Shown here: one piece after another, positions 45,913-55,144 of the stretch
How the letters are laid out: each line of letters opens with the position of its first letter
Position numbering within the stretch: position 1 is the first letter of the stretch
DNA from: Pseudonocardia sp. CNS-004
Lineage (GTDB): Bacteria; Actinomycetota; Actinomycetes; Mycobacteriales; Pseudonocardiaceae
Assembly (NCBI GenBank): GCA_001942185.1
Contig: MKJV01000067.1
Coordinates: 62,001-126,000, forward strand
Direction: 5' to 3'
Length of the DNA: 64,000 bases
Made by a program: the position numbers and the translations under genes
The notes under the pieces: model-generated
Databases searched by the model: none
Told to the model about the DNA's origin: nothing
Seen by the model: the letters and a program-made list of their open reading frames with translations, nothing else

Positions 45913-46838
45913 TCACAGACGCGGCCCGGCGGAATCACGCCACGGTGTGAGATCGAGGCCCGGGTATCGAAGCGCCACCGCAGACAAGGTGGCGGGCGTC
46001 CAGAACGCGTGGCCAGGAGGCGGGAACCCGAGCACCGCGAGCTGACGCGGCGTTGCCTCATCCACGAAGTGGTACCAGGCTGCGTCGTGGCTGCGGTCGG
46101 GCCAGCCCTTCCGCTGCGCCCACTCGGCGGCGGCGGGACGGTAGCTCAGGTGCATGGAGTAGCGCGCCCACCGGGTCGGGTCAGCGCCGTGCCGCGGTGC
46201 ACCGTGCCAGGCGTGAAGGCGACCACCGTGCCGGCGGGGCCCACAGCCGACTCCTCGACGTCGTAGAGGTCCGGGCGACCAGTGCTTGCCACGAACCGGT
46301 CGCCGTTCGGCTCCACATCCGACCGCGGGTACCAATTCGGCAGCACCGGCAGGTCTGCCGTGTGCCGCGTCGACACCAGATGCGGAGGCCCGAGGTCGTC
46401 CGGTACGTCGACGAGGTAGACGAACAGCTCCAGCTGTCGGTACGCCTCGGCCGCAGTGGGAACCACCATGGTGTGGATCAAATAGTCGCGATGGAGCCAC
46501 TGGTCGTACTCGGTGGCGCCGGTGTACTTCGCCCATGCCTCTGCTGAGTAGAGACGCAGGTCCTCGCCGAGGAACGCCGTGGCGAGATCGAGGATCCTCG
46601 GGTGCACCGCGAGCAGGCTCAGCTTGACGCCGGCGAACGGGAAGGTGTCGATGCCGTCGAACTCATCGCGCACGAACCGGTCCCGCCGCGGGTCCGACCC
46701 ACTGTGGAACCCGTCAGCGGACGGGAAGCACAGCTCCAGCTCATTCAACGCCGGTGCGAGATCTTCCGCCGACAGATAGCCGGGCAAGATCGCGAATCCG
46801 TCGTCGTGCCAATCCCGCGCCGCGTCATCGAACCGCAC
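45913..46838 (-). CDS. Phytanoyl-CoA dioxygenase (PhyH) family protein, one frame break
   Basis: About 309 residues from ATG 46838. An Fe(II)/2-oxoglutarate oxygenase: the HxD pair is in DQWLHRDYLIHTM, the distal His in PGTVHRGTA, and the oxoglutarate Arg in TRWARYSMHLSYR. A one-base loss near 46180 separates TVHRGTAL from DPTRWARYS. PhyH-type enzymes hydroxylate or halogenate small molecules in many pathways; the substrate is unknown. No partner gene on its strand. Confidence 0.86.
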
Positions 46839-46899
46839 TCGGCGATGGTCTCGACATCGTCAGTGTGTGGCCACCGGGTTTCCCGGAATCCTGACGAAC

Positions 46900-47050
46900 A
46901 GCCCCGACCATCCATGGGCCGTGCCCCCTGATGCCCGAACGCACGCCCCACTCACCCTCGGCGAACCGCTGCACGAACACCGCTGAGTGCCGTGCTCCAC
47001 CGACGTGATGATCAGCCGGATGGCGGAGGAGCCGCTCGAGCCCGCCCTGC
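46900..47050. pseudogene. Patchwork of gene relics
   Basis: Two fragments copy nearby genes. On the minus strand 46950-46987 reads SAVFVQRFAEGEWG, a relic of the NSALIVQLFADGERG segment of the DHA2 pump at about 48030-48075. On the plus strand 47006-47046 (GATCAGCCGGATGGCGGAGG and on) repeats the end of the ABM-like gene at 45836-45876. No complete gene is present. Confidence 0.6.
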
Positions 47051-48459
47051 CGCGAGCGTCCGACGGTCCAGCACAGCGATCACGAGCGCCACTCCGACCC
47101 CGAGGGCCGCACCGCCGATCCCGACGGACACCGCAGCGGCGACGTCCGCGATGCCGAGCACCACGTAGAACGCCCCGGCAACCGCGGCGGCGCCGATCGC
47201 AGCCCCCAGTCGCTGCCCGGTCTGCAACACGCCACCCGCGGACCCGGCGCACCGCAGCGGAACGAGGCGCAGGGTCATCGCCGTGTTGGTCGGAACCACA
47301 CATCCACCCCCGAGCCCCGCGACGAACAGCGGCGCAGCGATGGTCCACACGACCACCTCGGGCGGGGCCGCCAGCAGCGCGACGATCGTCGCCACCAACC
47401 CGACCAACGCCAGCGCCAGCCCCACGACCACGAGTAGCGAGCCCAGCCTCCCGGCGAACCGCCCACCCGCGATCGCCGACACGGCCACGCCGACGGCGAA
47501 CGGCGTGACCGCCAGCCCGGACTGCAACGCGCTGTGCCCGAGCCCCAGCTGGAAGAACAACGAGAACACGAGCCAGACACCGCTGAAACCGAAGAAATAG
47601 GCCGCGCCGACCAGGACTCCGGACAGGTATCCGGGGATGCGCACGAGCAACCCGAGATCGACCAGTGGCTCACCCCGCAGGCGCACCACCCGGCGTTCCC
47701 ATGCGACGAAGGCCGCTGCCACGACCGGGGCGGCGAGCAGGAGCCACTGCCCGCCCGCTTCGACCTCCGCGAGCGGGAACAGCACGCAGAGCACCACACC
47801 GCCGAGCAGAGCGGCGCCCGTGACGTCGACGCCTCCGGTCCGACTCACACCACGATCCCGGGGAACTAGCCATCCCGCCATGAGCAACACGCCGGCTCCG
47901 ATCAGCGCGTTACCGAGGAAGATCCAACGCCAGCCGCCCACATCACCCGCGAGCGCCAGTACCAGCCCACCTGCCACAGGACCGAGCCCCATCGAGACGG
48001 CGGTGGCCGCACCGAACGCACCGAACGCCCGGCCCCGCTCACCGTCGGCGAACAACTGCACGATCAGCGCGGAGTTCTGCGGGGCCAGCACGCCGGCCGC
48101 GAGCCCCTGCCCGAGCCGCGCCGCGACCAACGTCGAAGGGTTCGGCGCCAACCCGGCCCCCGCACTGCACACGACGAACGCGACCAGCCCGACCACGAAC
48201 ATCCGGCGGCGACCGAGCACGTCACCCGCCCGACCCGCGGGGATCAGCGCCAAGCCGACCATCAGGCGTAGCCGGCAACCACCCACTGCACATCGGCGGC
48301 GGACGCTCCCAAGTCACTCTGGATCGACGGCACGGCCACCGACACGACGCCCGCGTCGAGCACGCTGACGAACCCCACCGCGAGCGGCACCGTCAGAGCG
48401 CGCCAACGCCCCGGGTATGGCGCCGCCGACCCGAAACGATCCACAGCACCACCTTTCAT
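47012..48459 (-). CDS. DHA2-family (EmrB/QacA-like) MFS drug efflux pump, one frame break
   Basis: About 482 residues with 13-14 membrane segments. The DHA2 N-terminus is FVSVLDAGVVSVAVPSIQSDLGASAADVQWVVAGYAL, seen as VSVLDAGVVSVAVPSIQSDL (motif with the membrane Asp), then motif A GRAGDVLGRRRMFVVG. A one-base loss near 48265 makes a false TGA straight after GYA. ATG 48459 (MKGGAVDRFGS) is the likely start; GTG 48498 abuts the divergent HNH ATG. Proton-driven export of drugs or dyes is inferred. Confidence 0.87.
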
Positions 48460-48498
48460 CGATTGCCGAGAGCCCACAATCCCGTTAGAATCAAACAC

Positions 48499-49588
48499 AT
48501 GTTCGACACCGTTCTCGGCTCCGATCCCACAGAGGGTCGGGTCTCCGAGGACGAATTCGACGTGCTCGACATGCTGGAACTCGACGCCCTACTCGGCCCG
48601 CCCGGGAACATCGACCCCGAACCGCAGCGGCCGCGGCAGGAATGGTCGCAGGAATGGCCGTGGGCTGCGCTGACCCCGGGCCCCGACACCGCGGCCGGTC
48701 TCGACACCCACGCCGCCGACCCCGCCGGCCTGACCGACACCGGGCTGGTCGAGGCGATCATCGGGTTCGAACAGCTCACCGGCTGGGCGCAGGCCCGACA
48801 GGCCCGGCTGCTGGCCGAGTTCGCCGCCCGCCGCCCCGGCGACGACCCCACCCTGGTGGCCACCGACAAACCCTGCACGATCGGCCGGTTCGCCCCCGAC
48901 GAGATCGGGCTGGCCCTGCACCTGTCCCGGATCACCCCGGCAAACCACTGGTCCATGTACTGATGCCGTTCACCACCCTGCTCGGACTCGACGAGCAGGC
49001 CTGCGAACTCGCCGGACACGGCCCCATCCCCGCCGAACTCGCCCGGGAGATCGCCGCCGACGCCACCCTCAAACGCCTCATCTACGACCCCGCCTCCGGG
49101 GCCCTGCTCGACCACGGCCGCACCACCTACCGACCACCCGCCGCACTCGCCGACTTCGTCCGCGCCCGAGACGTGCACTGCCGCGGCCCCATCTGCGGCA
49201 GCCGCGCCATCGACTCCGAACTCGACCACGTCATCCCCTACCCCACAGGCCCCACCAGCGCCGAGAACCTGATGAGCGGCTGCGGGCACGACCACCACGC
49301 CAAACACGCACCCGGCTGGCACGTCCGCGCCCGACCCGACGGACGCATCGAATGGACCACACCCACCGGACACCGCTACTACAGCGACCCCTACGACTAC
49401 CGCACCCACCACCAACCAGCACCAGAATCAGAACCAGCACCGGCGGCAGCGCCGCCGCCGCGACACACCCACCCCCACCCCGGACAGCGGAGAGAACGAC
49501 CGCGCAACTGCTCGACGAACTCACCACCGTGACCCGGGACGGCCAGCAGGCGAGCCCGGCCGAGGACGACGAGGCACCACCGTTCTGA
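48499..49588 (+). pseudogene. 13E12-type HNH endonuclease (DUF222), internally deleted and shifted
   Basis: The N-terminal part (DPAGLTDTGLVEAIIGFEQL, LLAEFAARRPG, EIGLALHLSRITPA) is the start of DUF222. It jumps near 48948 directly to the C-terminal part (MPFTTLLGLDEQACELAGHG, ALADFVRARDVHCRGPICGS, ELDHVIPYPTGPTSAENLM, CGHDHHAKH), which holds the intact HNH nuclease motif. About 170 residues of DUF222 between them are absent compared with the normal 450-residue family. A further one-base loss near 49480 precedes the usual acidic tail. These genes are repeated in many actinobacterial genomes, so recombination between copies could explain the deletion. Confidence 0.75.
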
Positions 49589-49775
49589 TCCGCTCGGGCC
49601 GTCGAGGCCCGGGGAGCAGCAGCATGAGAGGGGCCTCCCGTGCCTGCACCGCCCTGCCTGCGTCGCCCTGGAGGGCGCCGCGCCGGCGAGGAACGGTCAT
49701 GGAACCGACCACGTCCGGCCACTCGAAACGTCGGGGGTTCGACGTAGCGTGCCGGGCACCCGGGAGGAGAAACCG

Positions 49776-50174
49776 ATGGCGCGACTCACCGACGAGGTAC
49801 GCAGGCTGTTCGACGACAAGAACTTCGCCGTCCTGTCCACGGTCGAACCGGACGGGGCGCCGCACTCCACGGTGGTCTGGGTCAAGCGCGACGAAGATGA
49901 TCTGTTGTTCGCGCTGCCCAGGAGCCGCCGCAAGACCGCCAACCTGTACCGCGACCCGCGGGTCAGCGTAGCGATCTTCGACCCGGCCGGCCCCTACGAG
50001 AGCGTCCAGGTGCAGGGCGTCGCGGCCCTGCAGGACGACCCGGACGGCACGCTGATCGACGAGCTGTCGCACGAGTACACGGGCGGGCCGTACCCCGGGT
50101 TCGCCGGGCCGAACCCGGAATGGGTCATCGCGCGAGTCACGGTGGAGAAGGTCTTCAGTCCCTGGCCGGCGTGA
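49776..50174 (+). CDS. PPOX-class F420-dependent (or FMN) enzyme
   Basis: 132 residues from ATG 49776 (MARLTDEVRRLFDDKNFAVL; GGGAGGAG upstream). Split-barrel features are FAVLSTVEPDGAPHSTVVWV and KTANLYRDPRVSVAIFDP. Related actinobacterial proteins use F420 to reduce or oxidise small substrates, or bind biliverdin-like ligands. Isolated; the next feature is an SDR relic. Confidence 0.9.
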   Translation: MARLTDEVRRLFDDKNFAVLSTVEPDGAPHSTVVWVKRDEDDLLFALPRSRRKTANLYRDPRVSVAIFDPAGPYESVQVQGVAALQDDPDGTLIDELSHEYTGGPYPGFAGPNPEWVIARVTVEKVFSPWPA

Positions 50175-50177
50175 GGT

Positions 50178-50308
50178 GGTCTCAGGGACACCTGGCCGAT
50201 CTCGGCATCGTCCCCGCGGCAATGGCCCGCGCGATCGCATTCGTGATCGACCAACCCGCCGACGTCGAGATCGGGGACCTGACGATTCGACCGACCCGCC
50301 AGGGCTGA
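50178..50308 (+). pseudogene. C-terminal relic of an SDR gene
   Basis: GIVPAAMARAIAFVIDQPAD then VEIGDLTIRPTRQG is the characteristic last 35 residues of classical SDR oxidoreductases, ending in a normal TGA. No NAD motif or catalytic Tyr/Lys is present upstream; the sequence joins the end of the PPOX gene 4 bp before. A remnant of a deletion that removed the rest. Confidence 0.7.
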
Positions 50309-50336
50309 GCGCCCGACCCCTCGGCGGGCGGCTGCC

Positions 50337-50933
50337 CTACCCGGGCGGTCGGGACGCGGCCGCGAGCAGGGCGAGGGCCGCCTCCCGCGCCTGCTCGGCC
50401 GTGCCGGCGGCGGCGCCGTGGTGGGTGGCCACCACCGTCGCCCCTTCGACCAGCATCAACAGCTGACGCCCCAGTGCACCCGGGTCGGCGGCGCCGGCGC
50501 GGGCGGCGATGCCGGAGAGGAGGTCCAGGTAGCGGTCCAGGTGCCGGGCGGTGATGGCGCGGACCGGGTCGTCGTGGTGCTGGGCGGCCGCGTTCACCAT
50601 CGCGCAGCCGCGGAACGTCGGCTCCCGGTACCACTCCCCCAACGCGTCGAAGACGGCGGCGAGCTGGTCGGCCGGGTCGGCGCCCGCTGCCGTGACGGCC
50701 GCCGCCATCCAGCGGTGCACCCGGTCGCTCCGCGCCTGCAGCACGGCCTGCACCAGGCCGCCCTTCGTGCCGAAGTGCCGGTAGAGCGTCTCCCTCGACA
50801 CGCCGAGGCGGGCGCACAGCTCGGCGACACCGACGCCGTCGAGCCCGCGTTCGTACAGCAGCGGGGTGGCCGCATCCACGATCGCGGCGCGAGTGCGGGC
50901 CGGGTCGATCGTCGAACCCTTGGGGACCGGCAT
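50337..50933 (-). CDS. TetR-family transcriptional regulator
   Basis: 198 residues from ATG 50933 (MPVPKGSTIDPARTRAAIVD). HTH is LLYERGLDGVGVAELCARLG then VSRETLYRHFGTKGGLVQAV. The C-terminal domain (EWYREPTFRGCAMVNAAAQH) matches the LmrA/YxaF-type C-terminal family. Divergent from an MFS gene with a perfect ACCGATCGGT palindrome in the 42-bp spacer. Confidence 0.93.
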   Translation of the reverse strand: MPVPKGSTIDPARTRAAIVDAATPLLYERGLDGVGVAELCARLGVSRETLYRHFGTKGGLVQAVLQARSDRVHRWMAAAVTAAGADPADQLAAVFDALGEWYREPTFRGCAMVNAAAQHHDDPVRAITARHLDRYLDLLSGIAARAGAADPGALGRQLLMLVEGATVVATHHGAAAGTAEQAREAALALLAAASRPPG

Positions 50934-50945
50934 ACAGTGGATGGT

Positions 50946-50955
50946 ACCGATCGGT
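50946..50955. promoter_or_regulatory. TetR operator candidate
   Basis: ACCGATCGGT, a perfect 10-bp palindrome, lies between the divergent TetR and MFS start codons, 12 bp from the TetR ATG. Confidence 0.6.
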
Positions 50956-50975
50956 TCGATCAGCGGGAGGTCTCG

Positions 50976-52100
50976 ATGCCGGACCCGGTGATCCGGGCGC
51001 TGCGGCTGGCGCTCGGCACGGCGTCGGCGCTCGGGTTCGCCCGCTTCGCGTACGGGCTGCTGCTGCCGGCCATGCGCGAGGAGCTGGGCTGGACGCTGGG
51101 CCAGGCCGGTGCGCTGAACACCGCGAACGGGCTCGGCTACCTGCTCGGCGCGCTGCTGACCTCGCCCGTCGTGCGCAGGCTCGGCACGGCGGGCGCCTTC
51201 CGCTGGGGCATGGTCCTCACCGCTGTGGCGCTGGCCGCCACCGCGATCACGGACGACTTCTCGACGCTGCTGGTCATCAGGACGGTCGCGGGCCTGACGG
51301 GCGCGGTCGTCTTCATCGCGGGCGGGGTGATCGCGGCCCGGACCCCGTCCGCCGCCGCCATCCCGCTGTACTTCGCGGGCTCCGGGCTGGGCATCGTCGT
51401 GAGCGGCGCGGCCATCCCGGCCATGGGCAGCCACTGGCGCACCGGCTGGATCGTCCTGGGCGTGGCGGCCGGGCTGGCGGCCCTCGTGAGCTGGGGCGCG
51501 GCGCACACCGACGGGGACGCGCCCACCACCGCCACCGGGACGGCGCGGGTGCTCCCGCAGTGGCGGACGGCCGTCGCCTACGTGCTGTTCGGGGCCGGCT
51601 ACATCACCTACATCACGTTCCTGTCGGCCTACCTCGCCGACCGGGACGCGTCGGTCGTGCAGGTGACGCTCACGTGGACCGCGCTGGGGGCGGCCGTCGG
51701 CGCGGTGCCCGTGGTGTGGGGGCGCCCCATCGCCCACTGGCCCGGCAGCAGCGCCCTCGCCACGCTGCTGGCCGTCCTCGCGGCGGGCGCGGCGCTGGCT
51801 CTGGTGTCCCCGTCGCCCGCGGTCGTCCTCGTCTCGGCGATCGTCTACGGGGCGACGTTCATCGGGGTCCCCGCTGCCGTCACGGCGCTGATCAAGAGGA
51901 ACACCCCGGCCGCCGACTGGACGGCCACCCTCGCCGCCTTCACCACGCTGTTCGCGGCGGGGCAGACCGTGGGGCCCTGGATCGCGGGCGTCCTCGCCGA
52001 CCACACGTCGACCGGCGCCACCGTCGCCTGGACGGCGGTGCTCTGCGGTGCCGGCGCCGCCCTGACGGTCAGCCGTCGACGGCCCGCGCCGCGGCGGTGA
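50976..52100 (+). CDS. YbfB/YjiJ-family MFS transporter
   Basis: 374 residues, about 12 membrane segments, ATG 50976 after GGGAGG. The N-terminal ASALGFARFAYGLLLPAMRE and LNTANGLGYLLGALLTSP are diagnostic of the YbfB family. Probably an efflux carrier controlled by the divergent TetR. Its 3' end overlaps the LysR gene convergently by 32 bp. Confidence 0.92.
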   Translation: MPDPVIRALRLALGTASALGFARFAYGLLLPAMREELGWTLGQAGALNTANGLGYLLGALLTSPVVRRLGTAGAFRWGMVLTAVALAATAITDDFSTLLVIRTVAGLTGAVVFIAGGVIAARTPSAAAIPLYFAGSGLGIVVSGAAIPAMGSHWRTGWIVLGVAAGLAALVSWGAAHTDGDAPTTATGTARVLPQWRTAVAYVLFGAGYITYITFLSAYLADRDASVVQVTLTWTALGAAVGAVPVVWGRPIAHWPGSSALATLLAVLAAGAALALVSPSPAVVLVSAIVYGATFIGVPAAVTALIKRNTPAADWTATLAAFTTLFAAGQTVGPWIAGVLADHTSTGATVAWTAVLCGAGAALTVSRRRPAPRR

Positions 52101-52985
52101 CCTCTCCCCCGCCGTCGTCACCCACTGCCAGCAGACGTTCGAGGAACGCCGCCACCGGTGGCGAGTCGAGCGCGGTGTGCCGCCAGACCACGCCCAGCTC
52201 CCGGTGGGCCTGCGGATCGGACACCGGCACGACGTGCCCGGCGCCGGAGGCAGCCAGCCGCGGCAGCAGGGCCACCCCGAGCCCGCTGCGCACCATGCCG
52301 TGCACGATCGACAGCTGCCCGGTCTCGATCACGACGCGGGGCACGAACCCGGCGTCGACGCACAGCCCGTCGGCGAGCCTGCGCAGGCCGTAGCCCGTGC
52401 GCATGCAGACGAACCCCTCGTCGGCGAGCTCGCGCAGGGCGACGGCCGAGCGCTCGCGCAGCGGGTGGTCGGGCGGCACGAGCAGCACGAACGGCTCGCG
52501 GACGAGGGTGCGGGCGCCGAGCCCGGGGAGCGTCGCCGGCATGCGGATGACCGCCATGTCGAGCTCGCCCGCCTGCACGAGCTGCTCGAAGTCGCGTGGC
52601 ATGTCGTGCTCGACCAGGTGCACCGTCACGCCCGGGTGCTCGGCGCGGAATCCGGCGAGCACCGCGGGGAGCAGGTGCGCCGCCACGCTCGGCAGCACGC
52701 CGACGGCAACCCGGCCGTGCCGGAGCCCGACGCGTCCGCCACGCGGTCCCGGCCCTGTTCCAGCTCGGCGAGCGCGCGTTCGGCGTGCTCGAGGAACGCG
52801 TGCCCGGCGGCGGTGAGCACCACCCGGCGGGCGAGCCGCTCGAACAGCTTCGTCCCGACCTCCTGTTCCAGCTTGCGGATCTGGATCGACAGCGTGGGCT
52901 GCGCCAGGAACAGCGATGCCGCAGCCTGCGTCATGCTGCCCTCCCTCGCCACGGCGACGAAGTAGCGCAGCTGGTGCAGCTCCAT
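52069..52985 (-). CDS. LysR-family transcriptional regulator, one frame break
   Basis: About 305 residues from ATG 52985 (MELHQLRYFVAVAREGSMTQ). HTH is SMTQAAASLFLAQPTLSIQI then RKLEQEVGTKLFERL. One base is missing near 52735, after which VAVGVLPSVAAHLLPAVLAG starts the periplasmic-binding-like effector domain. It is only 8 bp downstream of the molybdenum hydroxylase small subunit on the same strand, so it is probably the operon's own regulator, co-transcribed rather than divergent. Confidence 0.9.
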
Positions 52986-52993
52986 GGCGTGAG

Positions 52994-54192
52994 CTAACGC
53001 GATCCGCGGAACCGGCGCAGCACGGCACGCAGCCGCGCGCCGGCGGTGGCGGCGAGCAGCGCCAGCACGCTGGGCGCCGTACCGGCGTGGTGGGCGCCTT
53101 CCCGGTGCGTGCGTTCTCCTCGACGGCGGCGGCGAACTGCTCGAACATCCGCCTGCTGACGTCCCCGGCGAGCGCGCGGCCGAACTGCGCAATCCGGCCG
53201 GAGAGGAACAGCGCGGCGTCGGCCTGCAGGATCGTGCCGCCTTCGGGGGTGGGTTCGGCGCGCAACCGGATGTCGGCCTGCGTGGAGCTGCCGCCGGCGT
53301 CGGCGCCCTGCGCGAGCACCCGCATCCGGCGGCCCTCCCGCTCGACGACGTGGGCCAGCCCGTCGAACGCGAGCTTCACGGGGCCGAGTGCCACCGTGGC
53401 CCGGCCGCGGTACCGGTCGTCACCCAGCACCTCGACGAGCTCGGCACCCGGCAGGCAGGCGGCGAGCCGGTGGAAGTCGTCCAGCACCTCCCACACCGCG
53501 TCGACCCGAACGGCCAGCTCCGTGCGCACGTCGACCGTGGCCGACGGCGCCCCGGTGGGCAGCTCGATCGGTCGTGAGTGGAAACGGGTGCTGGGGGCCT
53601 CGTACCCCCTCACGGGGTGTTCCGCCCCGCGACCGATGATCGTGCGCGGCCGGCAGTTGCGCGGTGCCGGCAGCCCGTCCGGGTGCTCCGCGGCGACGTC
53701 GGCGACGGCGGCGAGGATCCCGCGGTAGCCGGTGCACCGGCACAGCACGCCGGACATCTCCACGGGCAGGTCCTCCGGAGCGACGTCGGTGCCGTCGGCG
53801 AGCAGGTCGTAGCTGCTCATGAGCATGCCGGGGGTGCAGAAGCCGCACTGCAGGCCGTGGTGCGCGGAGAACGCCTCCTGTAGCGGGTGCTGGTCCTCCT
53901 GGCTGCCCAGCCCTTCGACCGTGACGATCTGCGCGCCCTCGCACTGCACCGCGAACAGCAGGCACGCGCGCGCCGCGGAACCGTTCACGAGCACCGTGCA
54001 CATACCGCAGACGCCGTGCTCGCAGCCCAGGTGGGTGCCGGTGAGGCCGAGCTGCTCGCGCAGCACGTCCGCCAGGTGGATGCGGGGCGGCACCCGCACC
54101 GTGACCTCGGAGCCGTTCACGGTCATGGCGATCTCGACCAGCTCGTGCGCCGCCACCCTGCCCGGCCGCGGCACGGGACGTCCTCCGCTCAT
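52994..54192 (-). CDS. Fused 2Fe-2S subunit (CoxS) and CoxG/SRPBCC protein, one frame break
   Basis: About 400 residues from ATG 54192 (GGAGG upstream). Residues about 20-170 are the two-domain [2Fe-2S] subunit: GCEHGVCGMCTVLVNG with the plant-type cluster and CGFCTPGMLM then LCRCTGYRGIL for the second cluster. A linker partly encoded by the 42-bp palindromic element joins this to a CoxG-type SRPBCC domain (VWEVLDDFHRLAACLPGAEL, YRGRATVALGPVKLAFDG, RMFEQFAAAVEENA). One base is lost near 53095; the true end is LRAVLRRFRGSR then TAG at 52994. CoxG helps CO dehydrogenase maturation or membrane anchoring. The second fusion partner may be real or created by the repeat. Confidence 0.85.
53573..53614. 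repeat. 42-bp palindromic element, family A copy 4 (degenerate, inside coding sequence)
   Basis: CGTGAGTGGAAACGGGTGCT on the left and CCTCGTACCCCCTCACG on the right; 42 bp like the other copies but with several arm mismatches. On the minus strand it is read V-R-G-Y-E-A-P-S-T-R-F-H-S-R, the same frame as copy 1. Confidence 0.8.
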
Positions 54193-54270
54193 GCCGGCCT
54201 CCGCCAGGCGCGCTGCAGTGCCGGCAAGGTGGCTCTACTGCCGTGCTGTGCCAGAAGGGCCACCTCGCTG

Positions 54271-55143
54271 TCATACGGCGGGGACGTTCGCATCCCGCGA
54301 CTCCCTTCCTCGGGTCAGGGCCTTCGCCAGCTCGCGTGCGGCCAGCACCGCGAAGAGGCGCCTGCGGTAGCCGGTGGACCCGTGCCCGTCCCCCGCGGTG
54401 TCGACGATCTCCGCGGCCAGCTCCGCCATCGGCTCGCGGAGATCCTGGTCGCCGACGAGGTGCGTGACGTCCCTGGTGACGGGCCGGTCGGAGATCCCGA
54501 ACCCGGTGAGCCGGGCCTGCGCGACGGTGCCGCCGTGGTCGACCCGGACCATCGTGGCGACGCCCGCGAGGGCGAAGTCGCCGTGCCGCCGCGCGATCTC
54601 GGCGAATCCGTAACCCTCTCCCGGCCGGGCGGCCGGGAACTCGACGGCGACGACGACGTCCTCGGGCCCGGCAGCGGTGGTCATCGCGCCGGCGAAGAAC
54701 TCCCCCGCCGGGATCCGCCGCCGCCCCGCGGGACCGGTGACCTCGACCGCCGCGTCCAGGCACGACGCCACGGCGGGCAGCTCGGCGGCGGGGTCGGCGT
54801 GCGCGAGGCTGCCGACCACGGTGCCGCGGCTGCGCAGCTCCCGGTGCCCGACGAAGGGCAGCGCCATCCCGATCAGCGGCACCGCGCGGGTCTGCGCGGC
54901 CCGCTCGACGGTGCGCTGCGCCACGGCCGCACCGATCCGCAGCTCGCCCGCGACGGCGTCGAACCCGTGCAGCTCGGCGACGGAGTTGATGTCGACGAGC
55001 GTGGCGGGCCTGCCCAGCCGCATCGCCAGCACGGGCACGAGCGACTGGCCGCCCGCGAGCACCTTCGCGTCACCCCCCGCGAGCTCGGCGAGCACGTCGT
55101 CGAGCGTGGCGGGGCGGACGTAGGCGAACGGCGGGGCTTTCAT
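54271..55143 (-). CDS. Molybdenum hydroxylase FAD-binding medium subunit (CoxM-like)
   Basis: 290 residues. PAT-DDVLAELAGGDAKVLAGGQSLVP is the FAD domain, seen as DAKVLAGGQSLVPVLAMRLG, then TVVGSLAHADPAAELPAVAS is the second FAD/pyrophosphate loop, and GYGFAEIARRHGDFALAGVA the C-terminal domain. It carries electrons from the Mo/Fe-S subunits to the acceptor. One base separates it from the hydratase stop. The 78-bp gap to the next gene shows nothing recognisable. Confidence 0.93.
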   Translation of the reverse strand: MKAPPFAYVRPATLDDVLAELAGGDAKVLAGGQSLVPVLAMRLGRPATLVDINSVAELHGFDAVAGELRIGAAVAQRTVERAAQTRAVPLIGMALPFVGHRELRSRGTVVGSLAHADPAAELPAVASCLDAAVEVTGPAGRRRIPAGEFFAGAMTTAAGPEDVVVAVEFPAARPGEGYGFAEIARRHGDFALAGVATMVRVDHGGTVAQARLTGFGISDRPVTRDVTHLVGDQDLREPMAELAAEIVDTAGDGHGSTGYRRRLFAVLAARELAKALTRGRESRDANVPAV

Positions 55144-55144
55144 C

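Noticed and set aside
52069..54192. A single giant protein joining CoxS, CoxG and LysR
   Set aside because: The frame continues only because of lost bases near 53095 and 52735; the TAG at 52994 and the LysR ATG at 52985 with normal spacing show two genes.
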